Shown: one piece after another, positions 1 to 6,945 of the stretch
Numbering within the stretch: position 1 is the first letter of the stretch
How the letters are laid out: every line of letters starts with the position of its first letter
NCBI GenBank assembly: GCA_002393815.1
Contig: DGUB01000036.1
Span: 1 to 26,145 of the forward strand
DNA from: Ruminococcus sp. UBA4321
GTDB taxonomy: Bacteria; Bacillota; Clostridia; Oscillospirales; Ruminococcaceae
Reading direction: 5' to 3'
Length of the DNA stretch: 26,145 nt
The notes under the pieces: model-generated
What the model was told of the DNA's origin: nothing
Seen by the model: only the letters and a program-made list of their open reading frames with translations
Databases searched by the model: none
Program-made: the position numbers and the translations under genes

Positions 1-26
1 TACAGGCGGGGGAGGATGTCACTATC

Positions 27-1511
27 TCAGAAAGTCCGTCTGACGGCGGTTTCCCAGCCGCGGAGCAGCTGTTCTCTCTGTTCCGGATGCATGGCAGGGG
101 TGAATTCTCTGAAATTCTGAGAGAGTAAATTCAGTTCTTCCGGACTGTTCCAGAAGCCGGAATGCAGTCCGGCAAGGAATGCCGCGCCCTGTGCGGTAGA
201 TTCGGTATTTTCCGGACGGATAAGCTTCCGGTTAAGAATATCCGCCTGAAACTGCATCAGAAAATCATTCTGTGCCGCGCCGCCGTCGGTTTTGATTTCT
301 CCGAGATTTCCGGTATCTTTTTCCATAGCTTTGATAACATCGGCAGTCTGATAGGCAACCGCTTCCAGAGCCGCCCGGATGATATGCGCTTTTCCGGTGC
401 CTCTTGTCAGACCGCACAGCAGACCTCTTGCCTCGCTGTTCCAGTAGGGCGTTCCCAGTCCGACAAATGCCGGAACAAAATAAACGCCGCCGTTATCGGG
501 AATACTCTGTGCAATGGCAGCTGTTTCTTCCGCTGTCTGAATCAGTCCGAGTTCATCCCGGAGCCATTTGATAACCGCACCAGATACGAAGACAGAGCCT
601 TCCACTGCATAGGTGATTTTATTCTCCATGCCCCATGCGATAGTGGTCAGCAAGCCGTGCTGACTGGAAATGCCGGATTCTCCGGTGTTCATCAGGAGAA
701 AACCGCCTGTGCCGTAAGTGTTCTTGACATCGCCCTTGCAGAAGCATTTCTGACCGAACAGTGCCGCCTGCTGGTCGCCGGCACAGCCTGAAACCGGAAT
801 TTCCGCACCGAACAGAGATTTTTCCGTTCTGCCGAAGTCTCCGGAACTGTTCCGGACTTCCGGCAGAATACATGCCGGAATGTCAAGCAAATCCAGAATT
901 TCTTTCTCCCATTCCAGTGTATGAATGTTGAACAGCATCGTCCGGGATGCGTTGGAATAGTCTGTTGCATGTACTTTTCCGCCGGTCAGATTCCAGATAA
1001 GCCAGCTGTCCACAGTTCCGAACAGAAGTTCACCGTTTTCCGCCTGTTTCCGGGCATTTGGAACGTTATCCAGAATCCACCGGATTTTTGTTGCCGAAAA
1101 ATAAGGGTCAATCAGCAGTCCGGTTTTCTCCCGGAAGAAGCTGTTTAAATTCTGTTCTTCGAGCTGTTTGCAGAAATCGGCAGTCCGTCGGCACTGCCAG
1201 ACAATCGCATTGTAAACCGGCTTTCCGGTGTGTCTGTTCCATAAAACAGTGGTTTCGCGCTGATTGGTGATGCCAATCGAGGCGATTTCAGAAGCGTTTC
1301 CGCCGTGCTGTTCCAGCCATGAAATACAGTCACGGACTGCCTGTAACTGTGTGCTGAGGATTTCTTCCGGATGATGTTCCACCCATCCGGCATGGGGGAA
1401 TCTCTGCGGAAATTCATACTGAGAAACAAATACTTTCTGCCCCTGCCGGTCAAACAGAACCGCCCGTGAAGACGTTGTTCCCTGGTCAATTGCTAACAGA
1501 TAACGCGGCAT
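27..1511 (-). CDS. glpK: Glycerol kinase
   Basis: Phosphorylates glycerol with ATP to sn-glycerol 3-phosphate in the cytosol, the entry step of glycerol catabolism and of glycerolipid supply. The 494-residue product has the usual family length and is complete. The FGGY-kinase phosphate-1 loop [13 protein letters not shown] is at residues 9-21. Other family hallmarks visible are [12 protein letters not shown] near residue 100, the [12 protein letters not shown] stretch near residue 182, [12 protein letters not shown] near residue 242 and DGGAAQND near residue 410. The start codon follows a GAAAGGA-type ribosome site on the minus strand. It is divergent from a HAD-family gene. No glycerol facilitator or glycerol-3-phosphate dehydrogenase is seen within the window; the downstream side lies beyond the left edge. 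Assignment is secure. Confidence 0.97.
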   Translation of the reverse strand: MPRYLLAIDQGTTSSRAVLFDRQGQKVFVSQYEFPQRFPHAGWVEHHPEEILSTQLQAVRDCISWLEQHGGNASEIASIGITNQRETTVLWNRHTGKPVYNAIVWQCRRTADFCKQLEEQNLNSFFREKTGLLIDPYFSATKIRWILDNVPNARKQAENGELLFGTVDSWLIWNLTGGKVHATDYSNASRTMLFNIHTLEWEKEILDLLDIPACILPEVRNSSGDFGRTEKSLFGAEIPVSGCAGDQQAALFGQKCFCKGDVKNTYGTGGFLLMNTGESGISSQHGLLTTIAWGMENKITYAVEGSVFVSGAVIKWLRDELGLIQTAEETAAIAQSIPDNGGVYFVPAFVGLGTPYWNSEARGLLCGLTRGTGKAHIIRAALEAVAYQTADVIKAMEKDTGNLGEIKTDGGAAQNDFLMQFQADILNRKLIRPENTESTAQGAAFLAGLHSGFWNSPEELNLLSQNFREFTPAMHPEQREQLLRGWETAVRRTF

Positions 1512-1543
1512 AAAATCATTCCTTTCAGGATAATATTTTTATT

Positions 1544-1572
1544 ATTATAGCATATGATATAAAAATTGTCAA
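1544..1572 (-). promoter_or_regulatory. glpK promoter
   Basis: On the minus strand a perfect TTGACA (1567-1572) and a perfect TATAAT (1544-1549) are separated by 17 bases, with TGC directly before the -10 box (extended -10). It lies 33 bases upstream of the glpK start. An inverted repeat begins at the -35 box and extends away from the gene. Confidence 0.85.
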
Positions 1573-1598
1573 TTCTGCAAATCAGCACTTGCAGAATT
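1571..1598. promoter_or_regulatory. Inverted repeat between divergent promoters, candidate operator
   Basis: Perfect 10-base arms AATTCTGCAA (1571-1580) and TTGCAGAATT (1589-1598) with an 8-base spacer. The left arm abuts the glpK -35 box. The right arm contains the -35 box of the HAD gene promoter. This placement fits a repressor site governing both genes; the cognate regulator is not identifiable here. It could also form an RNA hairpin, but it lies upstream of both expected transcription starts. Confidence 0.5.
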
Positions 1599-1617
1599 TC
1601 TGTATTTATGCTATAAT
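1589..1617 (+). promoter_or_regulatory. Promoter of the HAD-family gene
   Basis: TTGCAG (1589-1594), a 17-base spacer and TATAAT (1612-1617), with a TGC immediately before the -10 box. The start codon at 1649 is 31 bases downstream of the -10 box. Confidence 0.7.
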
Positions 1618-1648
1618 AAATTAAAAAGAAAAATCAGTGAGGTGTGTT

Positions 1649-2230
1649 ATGGATTATATTGATTTTCCTGAACTCGACCATATTACCAGAGACAACGCCA
1701 GACAGGAGAAGCTCCGGAAAATTATCTTTCTGGATGTGGACGGCGTTCTGCATGATTACAAGGGGGAAACCACCGATGTGCAGGAGGATAAAATTATAAG
1801 ATTAAAGCAGATTGTCGATGCTACCGGTGCGGAAATTATTCTGTCTTCTTCCTGGAGAATGGGCTATCCGGAATTCCTGGAAAAAAATCATCTGACAGAA
1901 TATCTTTCTGACCATGAAAGCGAAAATCTGAAAGTGTTTCATAACTATCTGACCAAGTACGGCTTGCAGATTGTGGATTTTACTCCTTACAGCCTTCTCG
2001 GCGAAAACGGCAGACCGCTTGAAATCAGGACATGGCTGTTGGATAAGCCGAATATCAAAAGTTTTGTGATTCTGGATGACGAGAATTTCAACTGGCAGTG
2101 GCTCCGGGCATTTCTGGTAAAGACAAAATCACCCGTCGGCGTTGACGAAAACGGGCAGTTCGTGTTCCGGTACGGTCTGGAAGACAGCCACGTTGCAAGG
2201 GCAATTTCCATTCTGAATCATTTCGAGTAA
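1649..2230 (+). CDS. HAD-superfamily hydrolase-like protein
   Basis: A 193-residue cytosolic protein with HAD phosphatase signatures. Motif I is FLDVDGVLHD with nucleophile and acid/base aspartates D29 and D31; motif II is the serine run S66-S68 before a tryptophan (SSSW); motif IV is the acidic pair D143-D144 in ILDDEN. Such small HAD proteins with SSSW motifs are widespread in Firmicutes and include members annotated as Swiss-Army-Knife RNA repair-associated HADs; the substrate here is unknown. The ATG at 1649 is preferred over an in-frame GTG at 1637 because GAGGTG at 1639-1644 sits correctly upstream of it. It converges with the RNA methyltransferase gene, with only 7 bases between stop codons. 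Confidence 0.75.
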   Translation: MDYIDFPELDHITRDNARQEKLRKIIFLDVDGVLHDYKGETTDVQEDKIIRLKQIVDATGAEIILSSSWRMGYPEFLEKNHLTEYLSDHESENLKVFHNYLTKYGLQIVDFTPYSLLGENGRPLEIRTWLLDKPNIKSFVILDDENFNWQWLRAFLVKTKSPVGVDENGQFVFRYGLEDSHVARAISILNHFE

Positions 2231-2237
2231 CAGAAAT

Positions 2238-3047
2238 TCATTTTTTGCACAGTTCCCAGAAGGCAACGGCACTTGCCGCCGCGACATTCAGGGAATCGAC
2301 ACCGTGAAACATAGGGATTCTGACAGTATCATCACAGGCGGAAATGGTAGAAGCTTTCAGACCTTCTCCCTCTGTGCCGAGTATCACCGCGAGCCGCGGT
2401 ACAGAAGCAAGACTGTTATCATCAATACACAGCGTATCATTCCGGAGAGCCATTGCTGCTGTCCGGAATGATTTTTCTTTCAGGAAGCTGACATATTCCG
2501 GAGAACCGCAGGGAAGGTATGTCCACGGAATCTGAAATACTGTCCCCATACTGACACGCACGGAACGCCTGTAGAGCGGGTCACTGCATCCGGGAGTCAG
2601 CAGAACCGCATCCATTCCCAGAGCCGCCGCAGAACGGAATATCGCTCCGACATTTGTCTGATTCATAATATCTTCCAGAACGGCGATTCGCGAAGCATTC
2701 CGGCAAATCTGCTCCGCGTCCGGAAGCGTATGCCGCCGCATGGCGCACAGAACCCCTTGTGTTAATTTAAAGCCTGTAATTTCCGTCAGAATTCCGGAAT
2801 CTGCCGTATAGACGGGAATGTCTCCCACACGTTCAATAATATCTGCGGCTTGTCCGGAGATATATTTTCTTTCACACAGCAGCGAAACAGGCTGATAGCC
2901 GGCATCCAATGCCCGGCGGATGACTTTCGGACTTTCTGCAATAAAAAGCCCCTGTTCCGGTTCGTCCCAGTGCAGAAGCTGATTTTCGTTTGTGCATAGA
3001 AAAGGCTGTAATTCCGGTGCGGTCAGGTCTTCAATTTCGATTATCAT
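2238..3047 (-). CDS. TrmH/SpoU-family RNA 2'-O-methyltransferase
   Basis: A 269-residue SPOUT-class methyltransferase that probably transfers a methyl group from SAM to a ribose 2'-hydroxyl in rRNA or tRNA. The three SpoU motifs are present: motif 1 with N132 and R138 (NVGAIFRSAAALG), motif 2 ILGTEGEGL at 222-230, and motif 3 IPMFHGVDSLNVAAA at 244-258. The N-terminal part (about 1-105) resembles the substrate-binding domain of larger family members. The target nucleotide cannot be inferred. It starts after an AGGAGGAATC ribosome site on the minus strand and appears monocistronic. Confidence 0.88.
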   Translation of the reverse strand: MIIEIEDLTAPELQPFLCTNENQLLHWDEPEQGLFIAESPKVIRRALDAGYQPVSLLCERKYISGQAADIIERVGDIPVYTADSGILTEITGFKLTQGVLCAMRRHTLPDAEQICRNASRIAVLEDIMNQTNVGAIFRSAAALGMDAVLLTPGCSDPLYRRSVRVSMGTVFQIPWTYLPCGSPEYVSFLKEKSFRTAAMALRNDTLCIDDNSLASVPRLAVILGTEGEGLKASTISACDDTVRIPMFHGVDSLNVAAASAVAFWELCKK

Positions 3048-3076
3048 AAAAATGATTCCTCCTGAGTTTTTTGTTT

Positions 3077-3105
3077 ATTATAGCACAGAATTCCGAAAAA
3101 GTAAA
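3077..3105 (-). promoter_or_regulatory. Probable promoter of the RNA methyltransferase gene
   Basis: On the minus strand a perfect TATAAT (3077-3082) preceded by TGC forms an extended -10 element. The -35 position holds TTTACT (3100-3105) at 17-base spacing, only a partial match. Confidence 0.55.
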
Positions 3106-3191
3106 GTCCGGTGCTTTCACGACAGAATTCAGGAAAAACAGCCCGAAATTGTGCATTTTTCTGAATTTTGGAAAATTTTTCCCTGAAATGC

Positions 3192-3220
3192 TTGTGTTCT
3201 TCCGGATTCTGTGCTAAAAT
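3192..3220 (+). promoter_or_regulatory. Promoter of the CHAP-ricin-dockerin gene
   Basis: TTGTGT (3192-3197), a 17-base spacer and TAAAAT (3215-3220) with TGC directly before the -10 box. The gene start at 3259 follows after a strong AAGGAGG ribosome site. Confidence 0.6.
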
Positions 3221-3258
3221 ACTGGATATACATTCCGGATAAATTTAAGGAGGATTTT

Positions 3259-4431
3259 ATGAAATACGGAAAAAAGATAGTTTCAGTATGTTTCGGACTC
3301 GCGCTGTTCATGACAGGCATATTCTGTCCGCAGATGCAGGTATCTGCTACACAGTCGAGAAAAGATAATTTTTCAACAGATTATACGATTACAGGAATCG
3401 GCGCACAGGATATTCTGAATGTGGCAGTTGCACAGACCGGAAAGACCGGAAAACAGCTCGGCTATACAGAAGAATGGTGTGCAGACTTCGTCAGTGACTG
3501 TGCAGACTTAGCCGGACAAAGTGCAGCTGTACCGCGTTACGGACAGGTGACAGGTCTGAAAAGCAGAATCATTTCGGCAGGCGGTAAAGTAATAACTTCT
3601 TCTCCGCAGCCGGGCGATATTGTATTCTATAAAGGTCATGTCGAAATTGTATATTCTGCTTCCGGGACTTCGCTGTCTTCCCTGAAATCCGTCGGCGGCA
3701 ATACCAGCAGTGCTTCTACGCTGTATACCAGAAAAGTGTCTCTGCCCCATTATTGCGGAACGGTGCTTTCTGTTGTCAGACCGGCATATCATAATCAGCC
3801 TGTCGAATGGTATAAAAAACAGGAGCCTGCTGATTTTGGCGAGGTCTTTTACGGAAAAATAAGAAATCATATTTCCGGCTGGTATCTGACCAATGATAAC
3901 GGCAATGCTGCCGGCATGGGAGAACAGGCTGACAGCAGTCAGTTCTGGAAGTTTGAAAGACAGGATGACGGCAGCTATCAGATTACCAGTCTTCTGGACG
4001 GCAGCTGCCTGGGAGTTGAGGATTCTGCACAAGACGGAAGTGACTCCAATGTGCTGACATGGGAAGACAATGCCGGCGAAAATCAGAGATTTTCTTTCTA
4101 TAAAATCGGGAATGTGTTCTATTTCAGGCCGCAGTGTTCTGAATCTGCTCTGGAAATGGATTTGAACAACCGCCCCGGCAATGTTTCTGTTGCCGAATTT
4201 GCAGAAAACCGCGAACAGCAGAAATTTGAAATCGAAGAACTCGCCCCCGAAGAACTCCCGGCTGAAAATCAGCTCAGTGTGGAGGATATTATCGCTCTGA
4301 AAAAATATCTCCAGAAAGAAGAAATCTTTACAGAAGAACAGTTCACAGCGGCAGACTGGAATCAGGACGGCGAGGTCAATATCTATGACCTGATTCTGCT
4401 GAAAAAACAGCTTCTGGAAGAAAATTCCTGA
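3259..4431 (+). CDS. Secreted CHAP-domain protein with ricin-type module and dockerin-like C-terminus
   Basis: A 390-residue exported protein. Residues 1-30 form a signal peptide (basic MKYGKK, hydrophobic core, probable cleavage after VSA). Residues about 45-175 form a CHAP-like amidase/endopeptidase domain with candidate nucleophile C74 (EEWCADFVSDC), PGDIVFY at 118-124 and candidate H127 (KGHVEIV). CHAP domains typically cut peptidoglycan. Residues about 193-327 look like a ricin B / CBM13-type carbohydrate module with QFW and QRF repeats. Residues 338-388 are dockerin-like: a second calcium-loop repeat DWNQDGEVNIYDLILLKK is intact, whereas the first repeat has only its helix (VEDIIALKKYL). 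The start at 3259 is chosen for the AAGGAGG just upstream; an in-frame ATG at 3211 lacks one. Cell-wall remodelling or inter-bacterial lysis is inference. Confidence 0.85.
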   Translation: MKYGKKIVSVCFGLALFMTGIFCPQMQVSATQSRKDNFSTDYTITGIGAQDILNVAVAQTGKTGKQLGYTEEWCADFVSDCADLAGQSAAVPRYGQVTGLKSRIISAGGKVITSSPQPGDIVFYKGHVEIVYSASGTSLSSLKSVGGNTSSASTLYTRKVSLPHYCGTVLSVVRPAYHNQPVEWYKKQEPADFGEVFYGKIRNHISGWYLTNDNGNAAGMGEQADSSQFWKFERQDDGSYQITSLLDGSCLGVEDSAQDGSDSNVLTWEDNAGENQRFSFYKIGNVFYFRPQCSESALEMDLNNRPGNVSVAEFAENREQQKFEIEELAPEELPAENQLSVEDIIALKKYLQKEEIFTEEQFTAADWNQDGEVNIYDLILLKKQLLEENS

Positions 4432-4487
4432 AAATCTGCTGTTTCATAAATCGGACATAAAATATTCATAATTTAGCAATAATACTA

Positions 4488-4496
4488 TGCTATAAT
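4488..4496 (+). promoter_or_regulatory. Extended -10 promoter element of the thiamin operon
   Basis: TGCTATAAT: a perfect TATAAT at 4491-4496 with TGC in front. No good -35 hexamer lies 16-18 bases upstream (ATAATT at the 17-base position), so recognition probably rests on the extended -10. The TPP aptamer begins within ten bases of it. Confidence 0.6.
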
Positions 4497-4501
4497 AATT
4501 G

Positions 4502-4594
4502 CATGGCAGGGGAGTCTGTGATTCAGGCTGAGAGGGAACAGTAACAGTTCCGACCCTTTACCTGATGCGGATCATGCCGCCGTAGGAAGTCATA
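4502..4594 (+). ncRNA. TPP riboswitch (THI element)
   Basis: Senses thiamin pyrophosphate and lowers expression of the downstream salvage genes. P1 can form between 4503-4507 (ATGGC) and 4589-4593 (GTCAT). The pyrimidine-binding arm shows P3, then CTGAGAGG at 4528-4535, and the P3a hairpin GGAAC/GTTCC, then GACCC. The pyrophosphate-binding arm shows CCTGATGCGGATCATGCCGC (4561-4580) followed by CGTAGGAA. A terminator follows directly, so control is probably by premature termination. Confidence 0.95.
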
Positions 4595-4610
4595 AATGAT
4601 GATGATGACG

Positions 4611-4645
4611 GGGACATTCTGAATCCAGAATGTCCCTTTTCTTTT
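4611..4645 (+). terminator. Terminator of the TPP riboswitch expression platform
   Basis: A perfect 11-bp stem, GGGACATTCTG (4611-4621) with CAGAATGTCCC (4626-4636), AATC loop, followed by TTTTCTTTT. It lies 16 bases after the aptamer and 205 bases before thiW, as expected for ligand-induced termination. Confidence 0.9.
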
Positions 4646-4698
4646 GAAAGGAGGAGTGAACAGCCAGACGGGCAGATGAGGAGCGTCTTTTGCCTGAG

Positions 4699-4806
4699 AT
4701 TACAGCGAGGGAAGCCGTGTTCCGGCGTGAGAGGAAACCAGTAAGTTTCGACCGATTGTCTTTTTACAGGATAATTGTATCTATTCTGAGAGGACGACGC
4801 TGTAAT
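4699..4806 (+). ncRNA. Second structured leader element resembling a diverged TPP aptamer
   Basis: A perfect 9-bp closing stem ATTACAGCG (4699-4707) / CGCTGTAAT (4798-4806) encloses a segment whose first half closely follows the upstream TPP aptamer. The order is GGGAAGCCG, loop, CGGC, TGAGAGG, hairpin GAAAC/GTTTC, then CGACC. The conserved CTGAGA reads GTGAGA. The second half keeps GGATAAT (4769-4775) but lacks CCTGAT and CGTAGGGA, so the pyrophosphate-binding arm is degenerate or remodelled. It lies after the terminator and 43 bases before the thiW start. It may be a tandem variant aptamer, a decayed duplicate, or a structure with another ligand. Confidence 0.55.
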
Positions 4807-4820
4807 TCTGCCGTTCTCTC
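4788..4820 (+). promoter_or_regulatory. Hairpin upstream of thiW, possible expression platform of the second element
   Basis: GAGAGGACG (4788-4796) pairs with CGTTCTCTC (4812-4820) over 9 bp including one wobble. The loop contains the 3' strand of the closing stem of the preceding element, so the two structures should compete. No T-tract follows. The ribosome site AAAGGAGAA is 15 bases further on, suggesting translational rather than transcriptional control. Confidence 0.45.
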
Positions 4821-4849
4821 GAAACAAATCTTTCAAAGGAGAATGTATC

Positions 4850-5356
4850 ATGAATCAGAACAAAACTAAAAAATTAGCCCTTGCAGGTGTACTCTGTGCC
4901 GTTGCCGTTGTCGGAAGCTACATCTCAATTCCCGTATTCGGAAGCAAATGCGCTCCCGTACAGCATATGGTGAATATCCTGTGTGCTGTGCTTCTGGGTC
5001 CCTGGTATGGCGTGGGCGTGGCATTCGCAGCAAGTCTTATCCGGAATCTGCTGGCACTGGGAACTCCTCTGGCGTTTACCAGTATGATTGGCGCACTGCT
5101 CAGCGGACTTGTCTACCATAAAACAAAACTCACATGGCTTGTGTATCTGGCTGAAATTATTGGTTCCGGCATTCTCGGCGGTCTGTGTGCTTACCCGATT
5201 GCGATTTTTATTATGGGCAAAGATGCAAGCTCTATCGCTTTTTATGCCTATGTCGTTCCGTTCCTGATTTCTGTTGTAGGCGGTGCAATTCTGTCCGTGA
5301 TTCTGGTAGAATCGCTCCGGAAAGCAAAAGTCTTTAAATTACAGAAAGAATCCTGA
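4850..5356 (+). CDS. thiW: ThiW, S-component of an ECF-type thiazole transporter
   Basis: A 168-residue integral membrane protein with about five hydrophobic segments, matching ThiW, the substrate-binding subunit predicted to import hydroxyethylthiazole. It works with the shared ECF module (EcfA, EcfA', EcfT), which is not encoded in this window. Visible features are the N-terminal KKLALAGVLCAVAVVGS helix, the short PVFGSKCAPVQH segment, the NILCAVLLGPWYG helix and RNLLALGTPLAFTSM, a stretch typical of this family. It is the first gene of the operon, behind the TPP riboswitch and a second leader element. The start has a clear AAAGGAGAA site. The ligand is inferred from the family and from adjacency to thiM. 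Confidence 0.9.
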   Translation: MNQNKTKKLALAGVLCAVAVVGSYISIPVFGSKCAPVQHMVNILCAVLLGPWYGVGVAFAASLIRNLLALGTPLAFTSMIGALLSGLVYHKTKLTWLVYLAEIIGSGILGGLCAYPIAIFIMGKDASSIAFYAYVVPFLISVVGGAILSVILVESLRKAKVFKLQKES

Positions 5357-5360
5357 AATC

Positions 5361-6182
5361 ATGTTCGGAGAATATTTATCTCATGTCAGAGAAAAACAGC
5401 CGCATATTCACTGTATCACGAATTATGTGACAGCGAATGACTGCGCGAATCTTCTGCTTGCTTCGGGCAGTTCGCCGATTATGGCGGACTGTCCGGAAGA
5501 ATCTGCCGAAATTACGGCATTATGTGATGGCTTACTGCTCAATACCGGAACTTTGAATCCGGATAAGCTTTCCGCTATGCGGAAATCCGGCAGAACCGCA
5601 AACGAACTGCATCATCCTGTTGTGCTTGACCCGGTCGGAGCAGGGGCTTCCCGTTTCAGAACAGAATCTGTTCTGTCTCTGGTGAAAGAACTTCGGATTG
5701 ATGTGATTCGCGGAAATCTGTCCGAAATCAAAGCGTTATTCTGTCATGCAGAAAGTTCCGGCGGCGTGGATGCCGTATCTTCTGACAGAATCACAGAAGA
5801 AAATCTTCCGGAAATGCTCACTTTAATCCGGCAGATTGCCGCTGTGCAGAATACTGTCATTGCCGTGACCGGACAGATTGATATTATTGCCGATAAGAAT
5901 CAGGCATACTGCATCCGGAACGGCTGTTCCATGATGAAATCCGTAACAGGTTCAGGCTGTCAGCTTTCCGCGCTGACGGCGGCATTCATCACGGCGAATC
6001 CGGAACGAATTCTTGAATCAGCGGCGGCGGCGGTCTGCATGATGGGCGTATGCGGTGAAACCGCACTCGAACATCTGGAATCTTATGAAGGCAATGCAAG
6101 CTTCCGGAACAGAATCATTGATGCCGTATCTCATCTGGATGCCGAAATGCTCGATAAAAAAGCAAAGTATCAGATTTTTTGA
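5361..6182 (+). CDS. thiM: Hydroxyethylthiazole kinase
   Basis: Phosphorylates 4-methyl-5-(2-hydroxyethyl)thiazole with ATP to give thiazole phosphate for ThiE. The 273-residue length is normal. It begins with the conserved HCITNYVTANDCANLLLASG region (17-36) and SPIMAD. It carries VLDPVGAGASRFR near residue 88 and the active-site loop VTGSGCQLSA near residue 195, with the conserved cysteine. It starts only 4 bases after the thiW stop codon, with a weak AGAAAGAA site lying inside the end of thiW, so translation is probably coupled. It makes a logical pair with the thiazole importer. Confidence 0.96.
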   Translation: MFGEYLSHVREKQPHIHCITNYVTANDCANLLLASGSSPIMADCPEESAEITALCDGLLLNTGTLNPDKLSAMRKSGRTANELHHPVVLDPVGAGASRFRTESVLSLVKELRIDVIRGNLSEIKALFCHAESSGGVDAVSSDRITEENLPEMLTLIRQIAAVQNTVIAVTGQIDIIADKNQAYCIRNGCSMMKSVTGSGCQLSALTAAFITANPERILESAAAAVCMMGVCGETALEHLESYEGNASFRNRIIDAVSHLDAEMLDKKAKYQIF

Positions 6183-6207
6183 TACTCCGGAAAGGAATTA
6201 GATAGTT

Positions 6208-6858
6208 ATGAAAATCAATCCCGAAATGATGCGGCTTTATGCCGTTACAGACAGGCACTGGCTCAACGGAAAGACGCTTGCACAGCAGGTCGAAGAAGCA
6301 CTTAAAGGCGGAGTTACCTGTGTACAGCTCCGTGAAAAAAATCTGGATTTTGATTCTTTTCTGAAAGAAGCAGTCGAACTTAAAAAAATTTGCAGTGCGT
6401 ATCATGTGCCGCTGCTGATTAACGATAATATCGAAATCGCCCTGAAATCCGGGGCGGACGGCGTTCATGTCGGTCAGGGCGATATGCCTGTCGAAGAAGT
6501 CAGAAAAATTCTCGGAGAAGATAAAATTATCGGCGTGACAGCGAAAACGGTCGAACAGGCTCTTGAAGCGCAGAAACACGGCGCAGATTATCTCGGCTCC
6601 GGGGCGATGTTCGCAAGTTCGACCAAAACAGATGCCATCCGGATTGATTATCAGACGTTCCGGGAAATCTGTCAGGCAGTAGAAATTCCGGTAGTTGCAA
6701 TCGGCGGTATCACGAAAGAAAATATTTCTCAGATTGCCGGGCTTGGCATGGACGGAATCGCCGTTATCACAGCGATTTTCTCGGCGGAAAACATTCAGCA
6801 GGCATGTCAGGAACTCCGGGCATTATCGGAACAGATTGTTTCTGATATGAAAAAATAA
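6208..6858 (+). CDS. thiE: Thiamin-phosphate synthase
   Basis: Joins HMP pyrophosphate and thiazole phosphate to form thiamin monophosphate. The 216-residue TIM-barrel protein shows the family blocks YAVTDRHWL, CVQLREKNLD (HMP-PP binding), LLINDNIEIALKSGADGVHV, GVTAKTVEQA, YLGSGAMFASSTKTDA (thiazole-phosphate site) and VAIGGITKENI. It starts 25 bases after thiM with a GGAAAGGA site. A 9-bp hairpin separates it from thiD. Confidence 0.97.
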   Translation: MKINPEMMRLYAVTDRHWLNGKTLAQQVEEALKGGVTCVQLREKNLDFDSFLKEAVELKKICSAYHVPLLINDNIEIALKSGADGVHVGQGDMPVEEVRKILGEDKIIGVTAKTVEQALEAQKHGADYLGSGAMFASSTKTDAIRIDYQTFREICQAVEIPVVAIGGITKENISQIAGLGMDGIAVITAIFSAENIQQACQELRALSEQIVSDMKK

Positions 6859-6873
6859 ATTTTCTTGATAAAC

Positions 6874-6906
6874 AACGGCAGACCGGGAACACCACTCTCT
6901 GTCGTT
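6874..6906 (+). promoter_or_regulatory. Hairpin in the thiE-thiD gap
   Basis: AACGGCAGA (6874-6882) pairs with TCTGTCGTT (6898-6906) over 9 bp with one wobble and a 15-base loop, followed by TTATAAAATT. The T-tract is too weak for an efficient terminator. It could be an attenuator, an RNA-processing site or an mRNA-stabilising stem within the operon. Confidence 0.4.
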
Positions 6907-6945
6907 TTATAAAATTAATGCATTTCAGAAGGGAGTTATTTTATC

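Noticed and set aside
162..791. Plus-strand frame of 209 codons within glpK
   Set aside because: Antisense shadow of a clear glycerol kinase; no ribosome site and no family resemblance.
3121..3182. Possible hairpin with TTCAG/CTGAA arms before the CHAP gene promoter
   Set aside because: Short A/T-rich arms with a long loop in a low-complexity stretch; it does not terminate any gene on either strand in a sensible position.
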